This document shows positions 42,449 to 50,701 of a stretch of 64,000 nucleotides of DNA, piece after piece. Made by a program: the position numbers and the translations under genes. The stretch spans positions 4,092,001 to 4,156,000 of the forward strand of contig NZ_CP147841.1 in assembly GCF_037335815.1 (NCBI RefSeq). The letters are read 5' to 3'. The stretch is from Salinirubellus litoreus (GTDB lineage Archaea; Halobacteriota; Halobacteria; Halobacteriales; Haloarculaceae). Under the pieces are notes generated by a model. It was given only the letters and a program-made list of their open reading frames with translations, ran no database searches and was not told the origin of the DNA. How positions within the stretch are numbered: position 1 is the stretch's first letter; the number at the start of each line of letters is the position of its first letter.

Positions 42449-43228
42449 TCAGTCGCCCGTGCTCGTCGCGTTGTAGACCACGGTCACCTGCGCGCCCACC
42501 GTCACCTTGCCGCCCTCGAAGGAGGTCGGCACGCCACCGCCCCCGTCGCCGCCCGTCGCGAACGCGACGTCCTCCCGGGCGAGGGGCTGGACCGAGACGT
42601 CACCCGTCCGGACGCCCCGTACGCCGCGGACCTCGAGGCCGGTCCCGTTGGCCGCCACGGCGGCCTTGCCGCGCGCGTTCTCGACGGCCCTCGACAGCGC
42701 CCGCTCGCGGAGGTCGCGCCGGGTGTCCGGCGCGACCGTGAACCGCACCTCCTCGACGCTCGTGGCGCCGTTCTCGACGGCGACCACGACGATATCGCCG
42801 GCCCGGTCGGTCTCGTTCAGGGCCACGACGAACGCGTGGCGGCCCTCGAACTCCGGCGCCGAGGGTCGATCCTCGTGCTCGTAGTTCCGACCGATGTCGT
42901 ACCGGGCCGAGGTGATCTGGCCGGCCGCCAGTCCGGCCGCTCGAAGCGCCTCGCGCATCCGCGAGGCGTTCTCGGCCAGCCGCCCCCGGACGGCCTCGAC
43001 GGAGTCCGCCCGGGCCGTCACGGCCACCCGGACGACCGCGCGGTCCGGGGCGGTCTGAACCTGGCCGCTCGCCCCGACCGCGATGGTCCGCTGTGTCCCG
43101 GACGATGGCTGTGTCACGTCGCCCGAGGACGGTCCGTTCGCGGTCGGGTTCGAGGTGTCGGCCGGCGCGCTACAGCCAGCGGTCGCGGCGAGCAGTGCCA
43201 CCGCGACGGCCGCGAGGGTGCGTCGCAT
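42449..43228 (-). CDS. SIMPL-domain (DUF541) lipoprotein
   Basis: A 259-aa exported protein. It has an N-terminal signal with lipobox (MRRTLAAVAVALLAATAGC; Cys at residue 19) and a Thr/Ser/Gly-rich spacer. The SIMPL domain covers ~55-255: GQVQTAPDRAVVRVAVTARA, ASRMREALRAAGL, YDIGRNYEH, RERALSRAVENARGKAAVAA and VTVGAQVTVVYN. SIMPL proteins are periplasmic or surface proteins of unknown activity with a BON-like fold. The ATG at 43228 places the lipobox correctly; no link to neighbours. Confidence 0.85.
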   Translation of the reverse strand: MRRTLAAVAVALLAATAGCSAPADTSNPTANGPSSGDVTQPSSGTQRTIAVGASGQVQTAPDRAVVRVAVTARADSVEAVRGRLAENASRMREALRAAGLAAGQITSARYDIGRNYEHEDRPSAPEFEGRHAFVVALNETDRAGDIVVVAVENGATSVEEVRFTVAPDTRRDLRERALSRAVENARGKAAVAANGTGLEVRGVRGVRTGDVSVQPLAREDVAFATGGDGGGGVPTSFEGGKVTVGAQVTVVYNATSTGD

Positions 43229-43422
43229 GTCCGGAGCGTGCGTCCCCGGGGACAAACCGGCGGCGGAGGTTCAAGCGGGCGTTTGATACACCCCGCCCTG
43301 CGGGGGTCGACACCCCGCCAACACGTCGCGATCCGTCCGTTCGTCGGGCGGTCCTGCCGGTCGTCTGGGGTTCGAAAACAGGGTGAAGCGACGCGGAACG
43401 GCGGGTGCCCGGGCGGCCGGGA

Positions 43423-44028
43423 TCAGTTCAGCCGCGCGAACGCGAGCTGGCCGGAGACGTTCTCGACGTAGATGTCGACGACGTCGCCCTCGCTCGCTCC
43501 GGGGACGAAGATGGTGTACTTCCCGCGCTCGGCGACCCCGTCGCCCTTCCGGCCCGTACCGGTGATCTCGACGGTGTAGGTCTCGCCCTTGCGGACGGCG
43601 TCCTGGGTGCGGTTCGTCGAACCGGTCCGCTTTGCGACCGGCCGGAACGCCCCGCAGGCGTCACACCGGAGCATGGGCGTGCGGTCCTCGCGGACGAGGC
43701 GGGTGTCCGGCAGGCCACACTCCGAACAGAGGACGTACTCCTCGAGGTAGTCCTGGAGGACGGCGTCGAAGTCCGGCCCCGAGAACCGGCCGTTGTACCG
43801 GCCGACGCCCTCCTCGAGCTTGCCGGCGGTGCCGAGCGCCCGCTGGACGAACGAGTGGACGTGATCGGTCTCCCGGGAGAGCGTGTCGGCGATGCTGTCG
43901 AGGTTGGTGAGTCGCGTGAACGCGCCGTCGGGCTGTGCCGCCGCGTCGGGTACCGTGAGCCGGTCGCCGCTGGTCGAGCGCTCCGGAAGCTCGTCCATGG
44001 CGCGGCCGAGGCTCGCTTCGTAGTCCAT
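43423..44028 (-). CDS. eif2b: Translation initiation factor aIF2 subunit beta with C-terminal TRAM domain
   Basis: A 201-aa protein. Residues ~1-135 are aIF2-beta: an N-terminal helix region, the core (HVHSFVQRALGTAGKLEEG, GRFSGPDFDAVLQDYL) and the zinc ribbon CSECGLPDTRLV ... RCDACG (near 101-125). Residues ~140-201 are a TRAM-type RNA-binding OB fold (KGETYTVEITGTGRKGDGVA, KYTIFVPGASEGDVVDIYV). aIF2 brings initiator tRNA to the small ribosomal subunit. The TRAM addition is a haloarchaeal-type extension. Start ATG at 44028 with CTTTAG 26 nt upstream. Divergent from the mptD-like gene. Confidence 0.92.
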   Translation of the reverse strand: MDYEASLGRAMDELPERSTSGDRLTVPDAAAQPDGAFTRLTNLDSIADTLSRETDHVHSFVQRALGTAGKLEEGVGRYNGRFSGPDFDAVLQDYLEEYVLCSECGLPDTRLVREDRTPMLRCDACGAFRPVAKRTGSTNRTQDAVRKGETYTVEITGTGRKGDGVAERGKYTIFVPGASEGDVVDIYVENVSGQLAFARLN

Positions 44029-44050
44029 AGGCGAAGGAGGTTCCCGACAC

Positions 44051-44056
44051 CTAAAG
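44051..44056 (-). promoter_or_regulatory. TATA box of aIF2-beta gene
   Basis: CTTTAG on the minus strand about 26 nt before the ATG at 44028. Confidence 0.5.
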
Positions 44057-44143
44057 GGGTATCGTGATTGTCGGTATCACGAACCGGATGACGTTCACGG
44101 GGTTACGGGGCCGTTCCGGCGGGTTCGAGCCGAACGCACCAGG

Positions 44144-44149
44144 TTTACC
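44144..44149 (+). promoter_or_regulatory. TATA box of MptD-like gene
   Basis: TTTACC about 26 nt before the ATG at 44172; leaderless spacing. Confidence 0.5.
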
Positions 44150-44171
44150 CTCCCGGCTCCGAGGGCCGGGT

Positions 44172-44540
44172 ATGGACGAAGGCTCGGATCCCGACGCCCC
44201 GGGCGACCGCGAAGGAGCCTGCTTCGAGGCGGGCGTGAAGTTCGGCACGATCTACCATCAGTTCGCCGGGACGCCGCTCTCGCCGGACAGCGCCGACTCG
44301 CTTGCTCGGGCCATGGAAGAGGCGATCGAGAACCAGCCCCACTGCGAGTCCGTGACCGTCGAGCCCCGCTACGACGAACTCGAACGGGCCGTCGAGGAGG
44401 GGCCGGCGAGCTACGTCGAGTGGACCGGCCGGTTCGCCGACGTCCGGATGACGATACGTTACGAGGGGGTCGAAGTCCGGACGCGGATGGCGATGACGGA
44501 GGGCTATCCCCTCATGGAGGTCACGGACGTGCGGGGGTAG
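44172..44540 (+). CDS. mptD: Archaeal dihydroneopterin aldolase (MptD family)
   Basis: A 122-aa protein of the DUF381/MptD family: CFEAGVKFGTIYHQFAGTP (residues ~17-35), ARAMEEAIENQPHCESVTVE (near 44-63) and YVEWTGRFADVRMTIRY then YPLMEVTDV. MptD cleaves 7,8-dihydroneopterin to 6-hydroxymethyl-dihydropterin and glycolaldehyde in archaeal pterin (tetrahydromethanopterin/folate) synthesis. That cofactor is also the methyl acceptor of GcvT-type enzymes such as the one at 6.8-8.2 kb. The leaderless ATG at 44172 is clear. Confidence 0.87.
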   Translation: MDEGSDPDAPGDREGACFEAGVKFGTIYHQFAGTPLSPDSADSLARAMEEAIENQPHCESVTVEPRYDELERAVEEGPASYVEWTGRFADVRMTIRYEGVEVRTRMAMTEGYPLMEVTDVRG

Positions 44541-44568
44541 GTCCCGCCCACGACCACCACGCCACAGG

Positions 44569-44576
44569 TTTATATT
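44569..44576 (+). promoter_or_regulatory. TATA box of membrane-protein gene
   Basis: TTTATATT about 27 nt before the ATG at 44599; a strong leaderless promoter. Confidence 0.6.
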
Positions 44577-44598
44577 CCGGTACGTCGTCAGATCGGGT

Positions 44599-45675
44599 AT
44601 GTCCCTCCACGCGGTAGACGACCTCGGTGACGCCCTCGCAGCGACGCGGGCGTTCCTGTTCCCGTTCGAGGCGGGCAGGTGGCTCAGGCTCGCGATCGTC
44701 GCGTTCTTCGTCGGCGGCGTCGGCGGCAACGTCCCCACCTCCGGGTTCCAGACCGGCGGCAACGTCGACCCGGGCCCGGTCGACCCCGGCGGGCCGGGGA
44801 CGATGCCGCCCGAACTCGGCGGGGACGCGGTGGCGCTCATCGTCGCCGTCGTCGCGGCGCTGGTCGCGATCGGCCTCCTGTTCGGGTTCGTCGGTTCGGT
44901 GATGCAGTTCGTCCTCGTGCGGTCGCTGCGCGAGGAGGCGGTCCACGTCAGGCGTTACTTCCGCGAGCACTGGCGGGCCGGCGCGCGGCTGTTCGGGTTC
45001 CAGATCGGCCTCGGACTGCTCGCCGTCGCGGTGATCGCGATCCCGATCCTGGCGCTGGTGTTCACCGCGGGTGGCCTCGGAGCCGTCGGTTCCGGCCAGG
45101 CGTTCGGCCTGGTCCTAGTCCTGCTCCCGCTGGCGTTCGTCGTCGGCGTGCTCTTCGCGCTGATCGACGGGTTCACGACGTTCTTCGTGGTGCCCGTGAT
45201 GCTCCTCGAGGGAACGGGCGTGCTGGCCGCCTGGGGACGGTTCTACCGCACCCTCCGGGCGGAGTGGAAGGAGTACCTCGCGTTCACCGGGCTGACGTTC
45301 GTCCTGACGCTCGTGGTCGGGATCGCCGTCGGGTTCGTCGTCGGCATCGTCGCGCTTCTCGTGTTCGGGCCGCTGGTTCTCTTCGGCATGGTCGGGGTCG
45401 TCTCGGCCGGCGTGTTCGGACCCGGCGGGCTCGGAGCCGCCTCGCTCCCGTTGCTCCTCGCGCTGGCCGGCGTCGGCCTGCTGGCGCTGCTCCTCGTGAT
45501 GGCCGCGGCCGCGCTCGTGCAGGTCCCCGTCGTGACGTACTTCCGCTACTACGCGCTGCTGGTGCTGGGCGACACCGACGCCGACCTCGACCTGATTCCC
45601 GAGCGACGCCGGGCCGTCCGCGCCGGGAGCGGGGGCGGACGGTCCGACGAGGGCTCGGGAGCCGAGTCGGCCTGA
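44599..45675 (+). CDS. Haloarchaeal multi-pass membrane protein (DUF-type)
   Basis: A 358-aa membrane protein with six or seven helices and a Gly/Pro-rich loop (residues ~50-75, GGNVDPGPVDPGGPGTMPPE). It begins with a soluble helix (AVDDLGDALAATRAFLFPFEAGRWLRLAIV), then long hydrophobic stretches and a charged cytosolic tail. This layout fits a haloarchaeal family of unknown function sometimes grouped with glycerophosphoryl-diester-phosphodiesterase membrane domains (VRSLREEAVHVRRYFREHW). No catalytic residues are visible. TATA and ATG are well placed. Confidence 0.7.
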   Translation: MSLHAVDDLGDALAATRAFLFPFEAGRWLRLAIVAFFVGGVGGNVPTSGFQTGGNVDPGPVDPGGPGTMPPELGGDAVALIVAVVAALVAIGLLFGFVGSVMQFVLVRSLREEAVHVRRYFREHWRAGARLFGFQIGLGLLAVAVIAIPILALVFTAGGLGAVGSGQAFGLVLVLLPLAFVVGVLFALIDGFTTFFVVPVMLLEGTGVLAAWGRFYRTLRAEWKEYLAFTGLTFVLTLVVGIAVGFVVGIVALLVFGPLVLFGMVGVVSAGVFGPGGLGAASLPLLLALAGVGLLALLLVMAAAALVQVPVVTYFRYYALLVLGDTDADLDLIPERRRAVRAGSGGGRSDEGSGAESA

Positions 45676-45797
45676 TACGGGCACGGGCCGTCGTAACGGG
45701 TTTACCGGGGATCGCCCGACCGGATCGGTGACCCGGAGGACGACGAGGGTCCGAACGAACGCCCGTACGGTCGTTTCACTTCCGGTTTCGGGCTCGC

Positions 45798-45804
45798 TTT
45801 TATA
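45798..45804 (+). promoter_or_regulatory. TATA box of DUF5790-like gene
   Basis: TTTTATA about 27 nt before the ATG at 45829; leaderless spacing. Confidence 0.6.
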
Positions 45805-45828
45805 CGCTCCCCGAGAGGAACCTCCGTC

Positions 45829-46254
45829 ATGAGTCAGTCCACCCTTGACGACGACGAGCTGTTCGGCGAGGCCGCCAGCGAGATGCGCGAGGACGTCGAG
45901 TCCTCGCTGGCGGCGGCCCGCGCCGCGCTGCCCGATGCCGACGCCATCTGGGACGTCGAGGCGGACAACACGCTGGGCGTGCTCAACTCGCTCCGGTCGG
46001 CGCTCGACGTCGGCGACGCCGAGGACCACCTCCGGGACGCCAAGAAGTGGTACGCGGTGGGCAAGCGGGCCGAGGCGTTCGAGGACGCCGACGATCTGGA
46101 GGAGGCGATCGAGGAGATCGAGGAGCTGATGGAACAGATCACCGCGGCCCACGGGAAGGTCTCGGACCTCGCGTCGACCGTCCCGGAGCTCCGGGGGGCG
46201 CTGGAGGAGGCCGCGGGCGACGGCGATGACGAGGCGGAAGACGAGGAGGAGTAA
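45829..46254 (+). CDS. Acidic coiled-coil haloarchaeal protein (DUF5790-like)
   Basis: A 141-aa very acidic, helical cytoplasmic protein: DDDELFGEAASEMREDVESS, ADNTLGVLNSLRSALDVGDA and a coiled-coil DDLEEAIEEIEELMEQI, ending in a poly-Asp/Glu tail. The pattern agrees with a conserved haloarchaeal family I recall as DUF5790; no function is known. A strong leaderless promoter suggests steady expression. Confidence 0.7.
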   Translation: MSQSTLDDDELFGEAASEMREDVESSLAAARAALPDADAIWDVEADNTLGVLNSLRSALDVGDAEDHLRDAKKWYAVGKRAEAFEDADDLEEAIEEIEELMEQITAAHGKVSDLASTVPELRGALEEAAGDGDDEAEDEEE

Positions 46255-46365
46255 CGACAGCGCCGCTCACCGCTTCGCCGGCCACCCGCGTGCGGCACGC
46301 GGTGCGTCGCCGTCGTCGACGGGGATGTCCCGGCATGGTACGCGAGACGAACGACCCAAAACCGC

Positions 46366-46371
46366 TTTGAG
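46366..46371 (+). promoter_or_regulatory. TATA box of site-2 protease gene
   Basis: TTTGAG about 27 nt before the ATG at 46395; a weak match but correct spacing. Confidence 0.4.
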
Positions 46372-46394
46372 CGTCAGGCTACTCGATAGCGGTA

Positions 46395-48179
46395 ATGGTA
46401 GACCCCCTCGTGATGGTCCTCGCCGGGGTCGTGCTCTACACCGTCATCGCGACGGTACTGGAGAGGCGCGGCCACCTCCCGGGCTCGATCCGGCTCTCGG
46501 GCCCCATCACCACGCTCCACACACAGCGCGGCCGCGACTTCCTCGAGTGGCTCTCCGGGCCGAAGCGGTTCTGGCGGGCGTGGGGGAACTTCGGCGTCGG
46601 CATCGCGCTGGTCGTGATGGTCGGATCGTTCCTGCTCGTGGGGTTCGCGGGCGTCCAGGCGGTGCTCGACCCCCAGCCGACGGCGCTGAACGAGCCGCGG
46701 AACGTGCTCGCCATCCCCGGCGTGAACCAGTTCCTCCCGCTGTCGGCGGCGGTCGAGATCGTCGCCGGGCTGGTGATCGGGCTCGTCGTCCACGAGGGCG
46801 GTCACGGGCTGATGTGTCGCGTCGAGGACATCGACATCGACTCGCTCGGCCTCGCCTTCCTCGCGTTCATCCCCGTCGGCGCGTTCGTCGAACCCGACGA
46901 GGACTCCCGGCGTCGGGCCTCCCGCGGCGGACAGACCCGGATGTTCGCGGCCGGCGTCACCAACAACTTCGCGATCACCGTGATCGCGTTCGCGCTGCTG
47001 TTCGGCCCCGTCGCCGGATCGATCTCCGCCGTCGCGGGCGTCCCCGTCGGGGGCGTCCTCCCCGGATCGGCGGCGGGGGAGGCCGGCCTCGAACGGGGTG
47101 ACGTCGTCGCCTCCGTGAACGGGGCGAACGTCTCGGGGAGCGCCGAGTTCGACGCGGCGCTCGCCGGGGCCGACGACCGGACGGTCCGGGTCGGCCTGAA
47201 GCGGGGCGGGGTCGTCGAGATCGGACGCGAACTCACCGTCACCGGGGCGACCGCGGGCGCGCCGGCGGAAGTGAACGCCACCATCGCGGCGGTGAACGGC
47301 TCGGCCGTCTACACGGAGCAGGCGTTCCGGTCGGCGATCGAGGACCGATCGGTGGCGACGCTGACCGTGCGCGAGGACGAGGGAACCAGCAACGTCACGA
47401 CGCCCATTGGCGCGTACACGCTCCCGATGGCAGGTGAGGCGTTCGCGGACGCCGGTGCGCCCGCCGGCGAGGCGGTGATCCTCACGTCCATCGACGGGGA
47501 GCGGACCGTCGACAACGCGGCGCTCTCCTCGGCGCTCGACGGGTACGCGCCCGGGGACGAGGTGCGGATCGTCGGCTACGTCGACGGCGAGCGCCGGACG
47601 TGGGACGTGACACTCCGCTCGCCGCCCGGCGGCGGCGAGAGCGCGTTCCTCGGCGTCTCCGTCCAGCCCGGGGTCAGCGGCCTCACCGTCGACGACCTCG
47701 GCGTGGACGTCTACCCGGCCGGGACGTTCCTCGGCGCGATCGGCGGCAGCGGGGGGGAGGGGCCGGAACTGCTCCCCGGCGGCGGTCCGATCCGTCGGGC
47801 GTACATCGCGCTCGTCCTGCCGTTCGCCGGGCTGACCATCCCCGGGATCGGCTACAGTTTCGCTGGATTCGTCGGCCCCGTCGCCGGCTTCTACGAGGTG
47901 AACGGGCTCCTGGGAACGCTCGGCACGGGTGCGGGGCTGTTCCTGGCGAACCTGCTGTTCTGGACGGCCTGGATCAACCTCATCATCGGCCAGTTCAACT
48001 GCATCCCCACCTATCCGCTCGACGGCGGGCACATCCTCCGCACCTCGACCGAGACGGTCGTCTCGCGGCTCCCCATCGAGGACGGCCGGACGGTCACCCG
48101 GGCGGTGACGACGACCATCAGCCTAGTGATGCTCGCCGGCGTGTTCCTGATGGTGTTCGGGCCGCGCCTGCTGGCGTAG
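46395..48179 (+). CDS. Site-2 protease-like membrane metalloprotease (M50) with PDZ
   Basis: A 594-aa intramembrane zinc protease. The zinc motif HEGGH is at ~136-140 within VIGLVVHEGGHGLMC; the third ligand region is NCIPTYPLDGGHI (near 535). Between them lie a PDZ-like domain (GSAAGEAGLERGDVVASVNG, near 220-300) and a second PDZ-like unit (GEAVILTSIDGERTVDNAA). Several membrane helices flank these. S2P enzymes cleave membrane-bound regulators or clear signal peptides; the target here is unknown. Start ATG at 46395. Confidence 0.9.
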   Translation: MVDPLVMVLAGVVLYTVIATVLERRGHLPGSIRLSGPITTLHTQRGRDFLEWLSGPKRFWRAWGNFGVGIALVVMVGSFLLVGFAGVQAVLDPQPTALNEPRNVLAIPGVNQFLPLSAAVEIVAGLVIGLVVHEGGHGLMCRVEDIDIDSLGLAFLAFIPVGAFVEPDEDSRRRASRGGQTRMFAAGVTNNFAITVIAFALLFGPVAGSISAVAGVPVGGVLPGSAAGEAGLERGDVVASVNGANVSGSAEFDAALAGADDRTVRVGLKRGGVVEIGRELTVTGATAGAPAEVNATIAAVNGSAVYTEQAFRSAIEDRSVATLTVREDEGTSNVTTPIGAYTLPMAGEAFADAGAPAGEAVILTSIDGERTVDNAALSSALDGYAPGDEVRIVGYVDGERRTWDVTLRSPPGGGESAFLGVSVQPGVSGLTVDDLGVDVYPAGTFLGAIGGSGGEGPELLPGGGPIRRAYIALVLPFAGLTIPGIGYSFAGFVGPVAGFYEVNGLLGTLGTGAGLFLANLLFWTAWINLIIGQFNCIPTYPLDGGHILRTSTETVVSRLPIEDGRTVTRAVTTTISLVMLAGVFLMVFGPRLLA

Positions 48180-48275
48180 GGAACGCCCACTCGCCCGTCG
48201 AGAGTACGCTACGAGACCTGCGGAAGAACGGTATCAGACCCGCCTGAGCGGAGAGAATCTCATCGTGATCCGGGC

Positions 48276-49373
48276 TCAGTGCGGCAGGAGCGTCGCGCGG
48301 GTCACCTCTCGGCTGTCGGATTTGGCGAGCGCCTCGTCGACGTCCACGAGGTCGAACTCCGCGTCGATGAGGTCACCGTAGGGGTACTTCCCGTCGTTCT
48401 CCTCGAGAAACTCGAGCGCCCGCTTGAGGTACCAGGGATCGTAGCGGACGACGGGGACGATGTCGATCGACTTGCGGGTCAGGAGGCCAGGATCGAACTC
48501 CGTCGTCTGGCCGGGGCTCACGTTCCCGATCTCGAGGTAGCGCCCGCCCGTCCGGATCAGCTCGATCCCCTCGGAGAACGCGTCGGGGACGCCCGCCATC
48601 TCGACGCCGAGGTCGGCACCGACGCCGTCGGTGAGATCGTGGACCCGCTCTGCGCGTTCCTCGACGGAGCCGTACTCGCGGAAGTCGACGACGTGATCGA
48701 CGCCGAACTCGCGGGCGCGGTCGATGCGCCCGTCGACCCCCTCGACGACGATGGTTTCGGCCCCCCGCTCGTTCGCGTAGGCGATGGCGTTCAGGCCCAG
48801 ACCGCCGGCACCCTGGACGACCACGGTCTCGTCGTAGCCCACTCCGACCTTGTCCATCCCGAAGATGACCTGCGAGAGCGCGCAGTTGGCCCCCGCGGCG
48901 ACGCCCGGGTCGAGCCCCTCGGGGACCTTGTAGAAGTACTGGTCGGGGTGGATGAAGTAGTGCGAGGCGAACGTGCCGTGGAAGTGCGGCGGCTCCTCGG
49001 GTGGCTTCGACCAGTTCCGGTAGGCGTTCTCACAGAGGTGGAACTGGCCCTCCTGGCAGGGCGGGCACTTCCGGCAGGTGATGAAGTACGCCGGCGCGAC
49101 GAGGTCGCCCTCCTCGATGGGCTCGCCCGCGTAGTCGGTCTCGACCCCCTCGCCGAGTTCGTCCACCCGGCAGAGCGCCTCGTGGCCGAGGACGCCGTTC
49201 TTCACTTCGGGGTGGTGGCCGCGCCAGATGTGCAGTTCTGACCCACAGACGTTCGCCCGCTCGATGCGCGTGAGGACCGCACCCGGTTCCGGTTCGGGCA
49301 CCTCGTACTCCCGCATCTCCAGGTGCTCCGGTTCGGACAGGTACACGAGCTGGCCGGTGTCGCCCGATGGCAT
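48276..49373 (-). CDS. Zinc-binding alcohol dehydrogenase (MDR family)
   Basis: A 365-aa zinc-dependent MDR. Catalytic zinc ligands are in NVCGSELHIWRGHH and GVLGHEALC (residues ~40-75); the structural zinc lobe is CRKCPPCQEGQFHLCE (near 100-115). The Rossmann loop is VVQGAGGLGLNAIAYA (near 190-205). The His/Trp-rich insertion (YRNWSKPPEEPPHFHGTF) near the active site is unusual compared with the MDR at 2.1-3.2 kb. Start ATG at 49373 is taken by domain start. Substrate not known. Confidence 0.87.
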   Translation of the reverse strand: MPSGDTGQLVYLSEPEHLEMREYEVPEPEPGAVLTRIERANVCGSELHIWRGHHPEVKNGVLGHEALCRVDELGEGVETDYAGEPIEEGDLVAPAYFITCRKCPPCQEGQFHLCENAYRNWSKPPEEPPHFHGTFASHYFIHPDQYFYKVPEGLDPGVAAGANCALSQVIFGMDKVGVGYDETVVVQGAGGLGLNAIAYANERGAETIVVEGVDGRIDRAREFGVDHVVDFREYGSVEERAERVHDLTDGVGADLGVEMAGVPDAFSEGIELIRTGGRYLEIGNVSPGQTTEFDPGLLTRKSIDIVPVVRYDPWYLKRALEFLEENDGKYPYGDLIDAEFDLVDVDEALAKSDSREVTRATLLPH

Positions 49374-49499
49374 ACCCGTGAGTCCCCGCCCGTACCCATT
49401 ACTCTTCTCCCGGCCCCGGGCGGGGCTGATTCTCATTCGCGTAGAACCTGGCGATTAATTATGCTCCCCGGCGAAAAACCGACCCCCGAGGGAACTCAG

Positions 49500-49970
49500 A
49501 TGTCCACCACCCCACAGACCCCACCGGGCGAGCGGAAGTTCGAGATGTCGGACGAGGAGATCGAGCGGATGCTGCGGACGGCCGGCTACGGCGTGCTCTC
49601 GCTGGCCGCGAACGGCGAGGCCTACGCGGTGCCAATGTCGTACGGGTACGACGGGGAGGGGCTCTACTTCGTCTTCCGTCGGCCCGCCGAGCGGAGCCGA
49701 AAGCTCGAGTTCGTCGATGAGACCGACCGTGTGGCGTTCGTGGTCACCGACGTGACGACGAAACACGACTGGGCGAGCGTGGTCGTCGAGGGCCCCGTGG
49801 TGCCGGTCGACGACGAGGACTGGTCCGAACTGCTCGAGGCGATCGAGGAGTCCGCCTGGTTCCCGAGCGTCTTCTCCGAGACCGACCCGAGGCGGGACTT
49901 CCTGGGGTACTACCTCGTCGCGGAGCGGGCGACCGGCCGCAAGGGCGGGGACTTCGCGCCCGACGAGTAG
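49500..49970 (+). CDS. Pyridoxamine 5'-phosphate oxidase-like flavin-binding protein
   Basis: A 156-aa split-barrel protein: FEMSDEEIERMLRTAGYGVL, AYAVPMSYGYDGEGLYFVF, SRKLEFVDETDRVAFVV, WASVVVEGPVVPV. Family members bind FMN or F420 and reduce or sense small molecules; this subgroup (pyridoxamine 5'-phosphate oxidase family) is often involved in nitroreductase-like or haem-degrading chemistry. ATG at 49500 is preferred; ATG 49461, immediately after ATTAATT, would add 13 residues. Confidence 0.82.
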   Translation: MSTTPQTPPGERKFEMSDEEIERMLRTAGYGVLSLAANGEAYAVPMSYGYDGEGLYFVFRRPAERSRKLEFVDETDRVAFVVTDVTTKHDWASVVVEGPVVPVDDEDWSELLEAIEESAWFPSVFSETDPRRDFLGYYLVAERATGRKGGDFAPDE

Positions 49971-50115
49971 TCCCTCCCGCCCGCGCGCGGCCCCCGCGCG
50001 GAGGCAGAGTAGGTCATTCGGCCGTTATGGGGCCGGCGACTCCCCTCTCGAACACCGGAGCCGCCCACGGGGACGGGCGCTCGTACGCCTGCCCGATCCC
50101 GCGGACCGAAACGGC

Positions 50116-50553
50116 TCAGACCGACCGGACGGGGACGTCGGACCGCCCGATAACGCGCCGGGTGGTCGACCCGATCATGGGCTTGTCCGGGTCGGACCGG
50201 CCGCGCTTGCCCATCACGATGAAGTCCACGTCCTGCTCGTGGGCGTACTCGACGATCTCCTCCTCGGGGATCCCCGTCCGGACCTCGGTGACGCACTCGA
50301 CGCCCGCCTCCTCGGTCAGCTCCTCGACGGCGGCGACGAACTCCCCACCCTTCTCCTCCAGTCGCTCCCGTGTCTCCGCGATGTCGCTCGGCGAGGCCAC
50401 GAAGTCCGCGTCGCCCATGTCCATCACGTAGAGCGCGTGAACCGTCCCGCCGCTCCCGCGGACGAGGGCGACCGCCTGCTCGGCCGCGCGCCTCGCCGCC
50501 CTGCTCCCGTCGGTCGGCACGAGTACGTTCTCGTGTGTCGGTTGCTCGGCCAT
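50116..50553 (-). CDS. Universal stress protein (UspA family)
   Basis: A 145-aa UspA domain: NVLVPTDGSRAARRAAEQAV at the start, HALYVMDMGDADF, and the ATP-binding signature G-x2-G-x9-G(S) seen as GKRGRSDPDKPMIGS (near 115-130), ending SDVPVRSV. ATP-binding USPs respond to stress and often regulate adjacent transporters. It stands alone here. Start ATG at 50553. Confidence 0.9.
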   Translation of the reverse strand: MAEQPTHENVLVPTDGSRAARRAAEQAVALVRGSGGTVHALYVMDMGDADFVASPSDIAETRERLEEKGGEFVAAVEELTEEAGVECVTEVRTGIPEEEIVEYAHEQDVDFIVMGKRGRSDPDKPMIGSTTRRVIGRSDVPVRSV

Positions 50554-50701
50554 CGCCCCTCAGCCTCGATCGGGAAGCCTCATGAATGGTCGCTCGGCCC
50601 TCGCCAATCCCCCGCTGTGGGTGTCGTCGATCGGCATTTCCACGCCTTCCGGGGACCCGCGATCGGTCGATTCCTCGCACGAAACGGCGGGGCGGGGGCG
50701 G

